Shown: piece by piece, positions 1 through 4,220 of the stretch
How the letters are laid out: each line of letters begins with the position of its first letter
How positions within the stretch are numbered: position 1 is the stretch's first letter
NCBI GenBank assembly: GCA_030643665.1
Contig: DAOWKS010000033.1
Location: forward strand, 1-5,158
Source of the DNA: a bacterium
GTDB taxonomy: Bacteria > Patescibacteriota > Minisyncoccia > Minisyncoccales > JAGMAB01
Direction: 5' to 3'
Length of the DNA stretch: 5,158 nucleotides
Notes under the pieces: model-generated
Databases searched by the model: none
Seen by the model: only the letters and a program-made list of their open reading frames with translations
What the model was told of the DNA's origin: nothing
Position numbers and translations under genes: made by a program

Positions 1-236
1 ATGCCGTTGAATCAGTGGCGCGAATCTGGCTTTTGGTCTGGGGTAAATTTATAAAAAAGCCCAAGATTTTATTCATCGCGAATAAGGACAAGTATCATAT
101 GGAAGTGCATCAAGATACTTGTCCCTGGCTCGGGTTGGTTAAAAAGAGCAATAAAGTAAGGTTTACCAATCTTATTGACGCTCATAAGCAAGGGTTTGAC
201 AACTGCGCTCATTGCCTTGGCGGTTCAAAGAGGTAA
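1..236 (+). CDS. Small Ada-like zinc-binding domain protein, 5'-partial
   Basis: The reading frame is open from the left edge (first full codon at base 3) to the TAA at 234-236, so the true start is probably upstream. The first possible in-window start is GTG at 15, which has no ribosome binding site before it. From GTG 15 the product is 73 residues: a short hydrophobic stretch (RIWLLVWGKFI), then a compact domain with likely metal ligands H32, C36, C64 and C67 (HQDTCP ... NCAHC). The spacing, with a hydrophobic strand before the His and 'KVRFTNLIDAHKQGFDNC' before the CxxC, follows the pattern of Ada-type zinc-binding tails ('H...CPW...N.v.F.s..eA...Gy..C..C') attached to nucleases and envelope proteins in many bacteria. 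That family call is from memory of the pattern. The role is unknown: the domain could be the tail of a larger upstream protein or a small membrane-anchored protein. Confidence 0.6.
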   Translation, partial: AVESVARIWLLVWGKFIKKPKILFIANKDKYHMEVHQDTCPWLGLVKKSNKVRFTNLIDAHKQGFDNCAHCLGGSKR

Positions 237-252
237 TAGACATATGAGCCGC

Positions 253-282
253 AAAAAAGCCCCGCTGAAAGCGGGGCTTTTT
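253..282 (+). terminator. Intrinsic terminator after the zinc-domain gene
   Basis: A perfect 8-bp GC-rich stem, GCCCCGCT (259-266) with AGCGGGGC (270-277), has a 3-nt loop GAA and is followed by five T. Six A precede the stem and can pair with the T-tract, so it could also terminate minus-strand transcription. It ends the unit 1-236, 16 bases after the stop codon. Confidence 0.92.
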
Positions 283-308
283 ACTTTAAAATAATTTTAT
301 GCTAAAAT
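280..308 (+). promoter_or_regulatory. Promoter for the peptidase gene, predicting a leaderless mRNA
   Basis: A -35-like TTTACT (280-285, 4 of 6 to TTGACA) lies 17 bases from the -10 TAAAAT (303-308). The -10 is preceded by TGC, giving an extended -10 (TGCTAAAAT). Counting seven bases from the end of the -10 puts the start of transcription at 315, the A of the peptidase ATG. No ribosome binding site could then exist, which fits its absence. The -35 is built from the T-tract of the preceding terminator. Confidence 0.6.
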
Positions 309-314
309 ATTTTA

Positions 315-2045
315 ATGCCCAAAGAAATTAAATTAATTTTTATTGGGATAGTTTTTCTCTCTTTGCCGGTTTTTGTTTCGGCTATTTCTTTGGGTCAAAG
401 AGCAGATTTTTTTGTTGACCCTGCTTTTGATTTATCTGAAAGAGAAGAAATTTCAGCGAGTTTACAAAGAATCGGTCAAAATGCCTATTTTTATGTTGAA
501 CAAGAATGGTGGGAAGAATTAGATAGGGAAGAAAAAAATGAAGTTAACAAGACACTCCAAAATTTAGATAATGAGTTTTATTACAAAATTTATCCTACTT
601 TAACTTCTGCTTTTGGTTCTGAATGGAAACCGGGAATTGATAAAGATTCTCGTATCACCATTTTAATTCATCCAATGAGAAAAGAAGCCGGCGGATATTT
701 TAGAAGCAGTGATGAATACCCTCGATTACAAGTTTCAGATTCTAATGAAAGAGAAATGTTTTATCTAAATGCTGATTATATTACCGATCCTTTAGCCAAA
801 AGTTTTTTAGCCCACGAATTTACTCATTTAATTACTTTCAATCAAAAAGAAAAACTCCAGGGAGTAGAAGAGGAAGTTTGGTTGAATGAAGCCAGGGCGG
901 AATACGCGCCAACTTTAGTTGGTTATGATGATGAATACAAAGAAAGCAATTTAGAAAAAAGAGTGAAAACTTTTTTGGAAAACCCTTCTGATTCTTTAAC
1001 GGAATGGCAAGGCCGGGAAGCGGATTACGGGGGCTTAAATCTTTTTATTCAATATTTAGTTGAACAATATGGAGAAGAAATTTTAGGCAATTCCTTGAAA
1101 TCAAAAGAGATTGGCATTAAATCGTTAGACATTGATTTTTCTCAAGTTTTTACTAATTGGCTGATTGCTGTTTTTATTAACGACTGTTCTTTGGGAGACC
1201 AGTATTGTTATCAAAATGAAAACTTAAAAAACTTACGGGTTGCCCCTTTAATTAACTTTTTGCCGTTAAAAGGAAAAAGCTGTTTAGGGGTTAGCCAGAC
1301 CACTAAAAACTGGACAGGTAATTGGTTTAAGTTTATCGGCGGCAAAGGAACTTTAAAAATTAAATTCATTGGCAACCCGGAGAATTTATTTAAAGTTCCT
1401 TATATTTCAAAAAGTATTTCGGGAGGACATTCGCTTAATTTTTTTGAACTTGACGAATATCAAAGAGGAGAGATTTTAGTTTCCGGGTTTGGAAAAGAGA
1501 TTACATCGGTGACTATTATTCCCTCCATTCAAAGTAAGACCTCCGGGTTTTTGAATCCCGAACCTGCTTTCCCGTTTTTTTGGGAGGCGTCAACTATAGT
1601 TGAAGTAGAAGAAGTTGAAGAAAATTCAAATTCAAAATATTTGGAAAAACCGATTTCAAAAATGACCAGAGAAGAAATTTTAGCTAAAATTACTGAAATT
1701 GAAGAATTACTTACTCAACTTAAAGCTCAAATTGGCCAAACTGAAACTGAAGAAAAAGATGATATAATTTCTGTTTCTTGCGAGAAATTTGAAGAAAACC
1801 TTTATTTTGGATTAAGAAATAACAGTAAGGTTGAATGCCTGCAGGAATTTTTGAAAACGCAGGGAACAGAAATTTATCCAGAAGAGTTGATTACTGGAAA
1901 TTTTCTCTTTTTAACTAAAGCGGCCGTAATTCGTTTTCAAGAAAAGTATAAGTCAGAAATTTTAACTCCGTTAGGATTGGAAAAGGGAACCGGTTTTGTG
2001 GGCGAAATGACCAGAAACAAAATAAATGAAACTTTGAGTGAATAA
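315..2045 (+). CDS. Secreted HExxH metallopeptidase with C-terminal peptidoglycan-binding domain
   Basis: The product has 576 residues. Residues 1-23 are a signal peptide (hydrophobic core LIFIGIVFLSLPVFV, cleavage near VSA/IS), so it is exported, presumably by Sec. The catalytic region holds the gluzincin motif AHEFTHLITF (zinc ligands H167 and H171, catalytic E168). WLNEARAEY follows, with E192 the likely third ligand and E196 an alternative. This layout resembles M30/M6-like peptidases. Residues about 323-405 look like a beta-rich domain, possibly a pre-peptidase-C-type sandwich. Residues 450-475 form a coiled coil (TREEILAKITEIEELLTQLK). Residues 489-574 are a peptidoglycan-binding type 1 domain (SKVECLQEFLK, TGNFLFLTKAAVIRFQEKY, GTGFVGEMTRNKIN), a tail typical of Parcubacteria secreted proteins. 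C291/C298 and C489/C508 could form disulfides. The ATG is supported by the signal peptide and the promoter position. The substrate is unknown: wall protein, host protein or wall-attached processing are all possible. The downstream terminator at 2126-2164 may also serve this gene. Confidence 0.88.
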   Translation: MPKEIKLIFIGIVFLSLPVFVSAISLGQRADFFVDPAFDLSEREEISASLQRIGQNAYFYVEQEWWEELDREEKNEVNKTLQNLDNEFYYKIYPTLTSAFGSEWKPGIDKDSRITILIHPMRKEAGGYFRSSDEYPRLQVSDSNEREMFYLNADYITDPLAKSFLAHEFTHLITFNQKEKLQGVEEEVWLNEARAEYAPTLVGYDDEYKESNLEKRVKTFLENPSDSLTEWQGREADYGGLNLFIQYLVEQYGEEILGNSLKSKEIGIKSLDIDFSQVFTNWLIAVFINDCSLGDQYCYQNENLKNLRVAPLINFLPLKGKSCLGVSQTTKNWTGNWFKFIGGKGTLKIKFIGNPENLFKVPYISKSISGGHSLNFFELDEYQRGEILVSGFGKEITSVTIIPSIQSKTSGFLNPEPAFPFFWEASTIVEVEEVEENSNSKYLEKPISKMTREEILAKITEIEELLTQLKAQIGQTETEEKDDIISVSCEKFEENLYFGLRNNSKVECLQEFLKTQGTEIYPEELITGNFLFLTKAAVIRFQEKYKSEILTPLGLEKGTGFVGEMTRNKINETLSE

Positions 2046-2050
2046 AACAC

Positions 2051-2079
2051 TTGACAAGATTACTTAGATTTGCTATTAT
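2051..2079 (+). promoter_or_regulatory. Near-consensus sigma-70-type promoter just after the peptidase gene
   Basis: TTGACA (2051-2056) is a perfect -35. It lies exactly 17 bases from TATTAT (2074-2079), which is preceded by TGC (extended -10). The predicted start is about 2086. The -35 begins 5 bases after the peptidase stop codon. The only terminator downstream comes about 80 nt later, so the promoter either makes a small RNA or a leader that must be read through to reach murB. Confidence 0.75.
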
Positions 2080-2085
2080 TGAAAT

Positions 2086-2164
2086 AGTGAGTGCTTCTGC
2101 TATTAGTGGAAAACTCTTCTAAGTCAACAACAAGCTTCCCTCGAGCGAAGCTTGTTGTTTTTTT
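2086..2164 (+). ncRNA. Candidate small RNA or terminated leader, about 79 nt
   Basis: The unit is defined by the strong promoter at 2051-2079 and the terminator at 2126-2164, with no substantial ORF between. The first 40 nt (2086-2125) have little self-complementarity and would be mostly single-stranded; the 3' half is a 13-bp terminator hairpin. That build (open 5' part, strong 3' hairpin with a U-tract) is typical of bacterial small RNAs. I recognise no known RNA family. Two alternatives exist. It may be an attenuated leader of murB, since a GTG-initiated 11-codon ORF (2087-2122) ends 3 nt before the terminator stem. Or the hairpin may only be the peptidase gene's terminator, with a fortuitous promoter before it. 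Confidence 0.45.
2126..2164 (+). terminator. Strong intrinsic terminator between the peptidase gene and murB
   Basis: A perfect 13-bp stem, AACAACAAGCTTC (2126-2138) with GAAGCTTGTTGTT (2147-2159), has an 8-nt loop containing CTCGAG. It runs into a T-tract at 2158-2164. It ends any transcript from the 2051-2079 promoter and any read-through from the peptidase gene. Confidence 0.92.
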
Positions 2165-2166
2165 AT

Positions 2167-2194
2167 TTGTAAATTCTTTTTCTTTTGCTAAAAT
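2167..2194 (+). promoter_or_regulatory. murB promoter (extended -10)
   Basis: TTGTAA (2167-2172, 4 of 6 to TTGACA) lies 16 bases before TAAAAT (2189-2194), again preceded by TGC. The same TGCTAAAAT string occurs upstream of the peptidase gene. The predicted start is 2201, exactly the first G of the 5' hairpin. It sits 2 bases after the preceding terminator's T-tract. Confidence 0.6.
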
Positions 2195-2200
2195 GAAGTT

Positions 2201-2256
2201 GGGTCGGGAGGCAGTACTCACTAAAGACTTAGTATTGGAGTTAACTCTCCCGGCCC
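2201..2256 (+). promoter_or_regulatory. Long 5'-UTR hairpin directly upstream of murB
   Basis: The stem has four segments. GGGTCGGGAG (2201-2210) pairs with CTCCCGGCCC (2247-2256), 10 bp with one G-U. AGT (2213-2215) pairs with ACT (2244-2246), ACTC (2216-2219) with GAGT (2238-2241), and ACTAA (2220-2224) with TTAGT (2229-2233). The apical loop is AGAC. This makes 22 bp with small bulges (GC, TA and ATTG). It fills nearly the whole predicted 63-nt leader and ends 7 nt before the murB ATG. The T-run after it is only three bases, so it is a poor terminator. A role as a 5' stabiliser, a translation gate or a protein-binding site is inferred. Confidence 0.6.
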
Positions 2257-2263
2257 TTTCAAA

Positions 2264-3148
2264 ATGAAATTTAAAAAAAATGTTTCTTTGGCAAAACATA
2301 CTACTTTTAAAATCGGAGGACCGGCAAAATATTTTTATATTGCCAAGACAAAACAGGATTTAATTAAAGCAATAAAAACAGCAAAAGAATTAAATTTGTT
2401 GTTTTTTGTTTTAGGCGGCGGAAGCAATTTATTGGTGGCTGACAAAGGATTTGATGGATTAGTGATAAAATATCAAATGTCAGTTATCAATTTCCTTCCG
2501 CTAAAAGCGGGATTCAAAATTGTTGCTGAAGCAGGTCTGCCATTAGAAAAATTAGTAAATACTTCGGTAGAAAAAGGTTTAACCGGAATGGAATGGGCGA
2601 TAAGGATACCGGGAACACTTGGCGGAGCGATAAGAGGGAATGCCGGCGCCTTTGGAAGTTCTATAGCTGATATTATAAAAGAAGTAGAAGTTTTAGAAAT
2701 AACGGAGAACAGTTCTCAGCAAACTAAAATTTTCAAAAACAAAGATTGTAAATTTGGTTATCGGGACAGCATTTTTAAACATAATTCAAACTTGATTATT
2801 CTTTCAGCGGAAATTCAATTAAAAAAAGAGAATAAAAAAGAAATTCAGAAAAAAATGAAAGAACATTTGAAACAGCGCAAGAAAACTCAACCATTAGGAT
2901 TTCCTTCGGCCGGTTCTATTTTCAAAAACCCTAAAGGTTTTTCAGCCGGAGAACTGATTGAGAAATGCGGATTAAAAGGAAAAAAAATCAACGGCGCGCA
3001 AATTTCTGAAATTCATTCTAATTTTATTGTAAATTTAGGGCAAGCAAAAGCAAAAGATGTAGAAAAGTTGATAAAATTAGTAAAACAAAAAGTGAAACAA
3101 AAGTTCGGCATAGAATTAGGAGAAGAGATTCAATATTTAGGATTTTGA
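2264..3148 (+). CDS. murB: UDP-N-acetylenolpyruvoylglucosamine reductase (MurB)
   Basis: MurB is a cytoplasmic FAD flavoenzyme that uses NADPH to reduce UDP-GlcNAc-enolpyruvate to UDP-MurNAc, the second committed step of peptidoglycan precursor synthesis. At 294 residues it matches the shorter type II enzymes. The N-terminal FAD domain shows KHTTFKIGGPA (11-21), GGGSNLLV (51-58) and the segment RIPGTLGGAIRGNAGAFG (114-131). YR at 166-167 carries the conserved active-site Arg. FPSAGSIFKNP (213-223) holds the catalytic Ser, S218. The C-terminal part has INGAQISEIHSNFIVN (242-257) and LGEEIQYLG, with E288 the likely catalytic Glu. The ATG fits the family N-terminus and no ribosome binding site precedes it. 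A 24-codon upstream ORF ends in an ATGA overlap with this start. No other mur gene is in the window. No terminator follows until 3312, so the poly-lysine ORF may share its transcript. Confidence 0.97.
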   Translation: MKFKKNVSLAKHTTFKIGGPAKYFYIAKTKQDLIKAIKTAKELNLLFFVLGGGSNLLVADKGFDGLVIKYQMSVINFLPLKAGFKIVAEAGLPLEKLVNTSVEKGLTGMEWAIRIPGTLGGAIRGNAGAFGSSIADIIKEVEVLEITENSSQQTKIFKNKDCKFGYRDSIFKHNSNLIILSAEIQLKKENKKEIQKKMKEHLKQRKKTQPLGFPSAGSIFKNPKGFSAGELIEKCGLKGKKINGAQISEIHSNFIVNLGQAKAKDVEKLIKLVKQKVKQKFGIELGEEIQYLGF

Positions 3149-3150
3149 CT

Positions 3151-3179
3151 TTTCCACTATTGACAAACTTTTTTAAAAT
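3151..3179 (+). promoter_or_regulatory. Weak promoter candidate downstream of murB
   Basis: TTTCCA (3151-3156, 4 of 6) lies 17 bases before TAAAAT (3174-3179), the same -10 hexamer as at two other promoters here but without the TG. The predicted start is about 3186. It would give a transcript of about 150 nt covering the stem-loop at 3209-3232, the poly-lysine ORF and the terminator. The region is very AT-rich, so a chance match is quite possible. Confidence 0.25.
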
Positions 3180-3208
3180 GAAAAAATGAATTAATGATTA
3201 AATTTTTC

Positions 3209-3232
3209 GCGAATAGAGAGTCGACTATTTGC
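3209..3232 (+). other. Small stem-loop upstream of the poly-lysine ORF
   Basis: GCGAATAG (3209-3216) pairs with CTATTTGC (3225-3232), 8 bp including one G-U, around the 8-nt loop AGAGTCGA. It lies 26 bases before the micro-ORF's ATG and has no T-tract, so it is not a terminator. It could be a structured leader or processing site, but could also be chance. Confidence 0.35.
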
Positions 3233-3258
3233 TCAAGATTTTAAAAATTTCCAAATTC

Positions 3259-3303
3259 ATGGTAAAAAAGAAAAAAAAGAAAAAAGCAAAGAAAAAAAAG
3301 TAA
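3259..3303 (+). CDS. Lysine-rich micro-protein, 14 aa
   Basis: ATG at 3259 opens a 14-codon ORF, MVKKKKKKKAKKKK, ending in TAA at 3301-3303. Eleven of the 14 residues are lysine, coded by mixed AAA and AAG codons with a single GCA (Ala), so the stretch is not just an A homopolymer. A strong terminator begins 9 bases after the stop, as expected at the end of a transcribed unit. No ribosome binding site precedes the ATG, but most genes in this window also lack one. Similar short polybasic tails and peptides are known to me from CPR genomes, which is recall and not a search. A role in binding nucleic acid or ribosomes is possible. The alternative is an untranslated A-rich tract before the terminator. 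Confidence 0.45.
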   Translation: MVKKKKKKKAKKKK

Positions 3304-3311
3304 ATTTCTTT

Positions 3312-3336
3312 AACCCCGCTATTAGCGGGGTTTTTT
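3312..3336 (+). terminator. Intrinsic terminator after murB and the poly-lysine ORF
   Basis: AACCCCGCT (3312-3320) pairs with AGCGGGGTT (3324-3332) around the loop ATT, followed by six T in all (3331-3336). The core CCCCGCT-N3-AGCGGGG is the same as in the terminator at 253-282. Confidence 0.93.
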
Positions 3337-3338
3337 GT

Positions 3339-3367
3339 TTGACAAAGAAAAATAAATTTTGTATAGT
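3339..3367 (+). promoter_or_regulatory. Strong promoter for the alpha/beta-hydrolase gene
   Basis: TTGACA (3339-3344, perfect) lies exactly 17 bases before TATAGT (3362-3367, 5 of 6 to TATAAT). The predicted start is about 3374, leaving a 5' UTR of about 78 nt. It begins 2 bases after the previous terminator's T-tract. Confidence 0.8.
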
Positions 3368-3379
3368 ATAAAACAGCCA

Positions 3380-3411
3380 AAATGAAAAGATTTTTTTTCA
3401 TTTGTTAACAA
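3380..3411 (+). promoter_or_regulatory. Hydrolase 5'-leader: AT-rich hairpin, micro-ORF and palindrome
   Basis: Three overlapping elements lie here. AAATGAAAA (3380-3388) and TTTTCATTT (3395-3403) can form a weak 9-bp stem. An ATG at 3382 starts an 8-codon ORF, MKRFFFIC (3382-3408), close to the predicted transcript start. TTGTTAACAA (3402-3411) is a perfect 10-bp palindrome and a possible operator. None is strong alone. The hydrolase gene is the only one in the window with a long, non-GC leader. Confidence 0.3.
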
Positions 3412-3438
3412 TTTGGCGGATTGGATAAATAAAAAAAC

Positions 3439-3447
3439 GGAGGTGAT
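3439..3447 (+). promoter_or_regulatory. Consensus Shine-Dalgarno site fixing the TTG start
   Basis: GGAGGTGAT is fully complementary to the usual 16S rRNA 3' end. Eight bases separate GGAGG from the TTG at 3452, which decides that start. It is the only full-consensus ribosome binding site in the window. Confidence 0.9.
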
Positions 3448-3451
3448 TTAA

Positions 3452-4141
3452 TTGAAAAAAAAGAATGTAATTGTATTAGTGCATGGGTTATCCATACGAT
3501 TTCGAGAGATTTCTTTGGAGACAGGAGAACAGAGATTTAGGCTGTTAATTCAGGAAATATTCAAGAGCGAAAAGGAAGTAAAAGTAATAGTGCCGGAATA
3601 TCTTAAAAAGTATAAGCATGGATTGTTCTCTGTAAGGGAAACTATCCCTCAGTATGCCAAAGTAGTTCAAAAGATGATAAAAAAGGATTACGACAATGAA
3701 ACCTTTATATTAGTGGGTTACAGTATAGGAGGTCTTATTGTGAGATATGTGGTAGAAAAAATGGGTTTGCCGGTAAAAGCAGTAATTCTTATAGGAACGC
3801 CGAATAAAGGCATAAAACTTCGTTGGTGGGAGAAATTGCTTCAGGGAATAATCAGAACTCCTTGTGTGGAAGATATGAAAAGGCCCAGTAAATTTCTTTG
3901 CGATATTCTTAAGGTTTCTCCAAAGAATTACTACCACATAATAGGCACATTGGATACACGAGTTCCTTTAAATTCAAGTATTCCGGAACTTGCAGAGTAT
4001 ATGAAAAATGGAGGACGGAGTGGACGAGTATTTGCTCTTCCTTGTACTCATTCTCGATTAATCCCAAAATCTAAGGAATACATTGAAAATTCAGCAATTC
4101 CGGAAATCATAAAAATAATACGGAAAGAAATCGAAAAATAA
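3452..4141 (+). CDS. Alpha/beta-hydrolase fold protein (lipase/esterase-like)
   Basis: The product has 229 residues, no signal peptide and no membrane segment, so it is probably cytoplasmic. The first strand VIVLVHG (6-12) carries the HG of the oxyanion hole. The nucleophile elbow GYSIGG (89-94) places the catalytic Ser at S91. LIGTPNKG (113-120) is typical of lipase/PGAP1-like and DUF676-like hydrolases. The rest of the triad is probably D168 (GTLDTRVPL) and H200 (CTHSRLIP). The fold looks complete. The substrate cannot be told from sequence: acyl ester, lipid or thioester are all possible. The start is a TTG, chosen because of the perfect Shine-Dalgarno; the protein would otherwise lose its first strand. 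It stands alone between two terminators with its own strong promoter. Half of its Ile codons are ATA (14 of 28 by hand count, against 5 of 25 in the secA part), hinting at a different origin. Confidence 0.88.
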   Translation: MKKKNVIVLVHGLSIRFREISLETGEQRFRLLIQEIFKSEKEVKVIVPEYLKKYKHGLFSVRETIPQYAKVVQKMIKKDYDNETFILVGYSIGGLIVRYVVEKMGLPVKAVILIGTPNKGIKLRWWEKLLQGIIRTPCVEDMKRPSKFLCDILKVSPKNYYHIIGTLDTRVPLNSSIPELAEYMKNGGRSGRVFALPCTHSRLIPKSKEYIENSAIPEIIKIIRKEIEK

Positions 4142-4144
4142 TAA

Positions 4145-4178
4145 AAAGGGAATTTGTTTTATTTCCTTTGTTTTTTTT
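4145..4178 (+). terminator. Intrinsic terminator after the hydrolase gene
   Basis: AAAGGGAAT (4145-4153) pairs with ATTTCCTTT (4161-4169), 9 bp with one G-U, around the 7-nt loop TTGTTTT. G and then eight T (4171-4178) follow. The stem is AU-rich and weaker than the other terminators, but the long T-tract and its position 4 bases after the stop support it. Confidence 0.75.
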
Positions 4179-4193
4179 GGATTTGATTTAATG

Positions 4194-4215
4194 TAAAAAT
4201 TAAGTAAGATAAGGA
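4194..4215 (+). promoter_or_regulatory. Probable secA -10 region and ribosome binding site
   Basis: AAGGA (4211-4215) lies 5 bases before the secA ATG and can act as a modest Shine-Dalgarno. TAAAAA (4194-4199), with TG just before it, is a possible -10 with no clear -35; it would give a leader of about 15 nt. TTGATT (4183-4188) and TAAGAT (4205-4210) with 16-base spacing is an alternative, but would start transcription inside or after the ribosome binding site. The Shine-Dalgarno is better supported than either promoter. Confidence 0.4.
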
Positions 4216-4220
4216 CATAT

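Noticed and set aside
1..54. ATG-started 17-residue ORF in frame 1 at the left edge
   Set aside because: It overlaps the zinc-domain reading frame, which is open through the edge and has a recognisable domain. The ATG at base 1 has no visible context.
2201..2256. tRNA-like fold (7-bp acceptor-like ends GGGTCGG/CCGGCCC)
   Set aside because: It is only 56 nt, has no T-loop GTTCRA motif, no D-arm and no CCA, and the inner pairing forms one continuous hairpin and not a cloverleaf.
2201..2256. Integron attC-like recombination site (imperfect hairpin with extrahelical bases)
   Set aside because: The outer ends lack the R'/R'' core (GTTRRRY/RYYYAAC), and no integrase or gene cassette is nearby.
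2060..2299. Minus-strand ORF of 79 codons over the peptidase-murB gap
   Set aside because: It runs antisense through a promoter, a terminator and the murB hairpin, has no recognisable motif, and its start lies inside murB. It is a shadow of non-coding structure.
3160..3165. TTGACA as the -35 of a promoter after murB
   Set aside because: No acceptable -10 lies 15-19 bases downstream; the nearest TAAAAT is only 8 bases away and the next AT-rich hexamer about 25 away.
3264..3300. Simple poly-A tract or sequencing artefact in place of the lysine ORF
   Set aside because: The tract is broken by G at regular codon third positions plus one GCA, giving a clean ATG-to-TAA frame. Kept as a low-confidence gene.
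3710..3937. Minus-strand ORF of 75 codons inside the hydrolase gene
   Set aside because: It lies wholly antisense to a well-supported hydrolase, covering the nucleophile region, with no motif or ribosome binding site.
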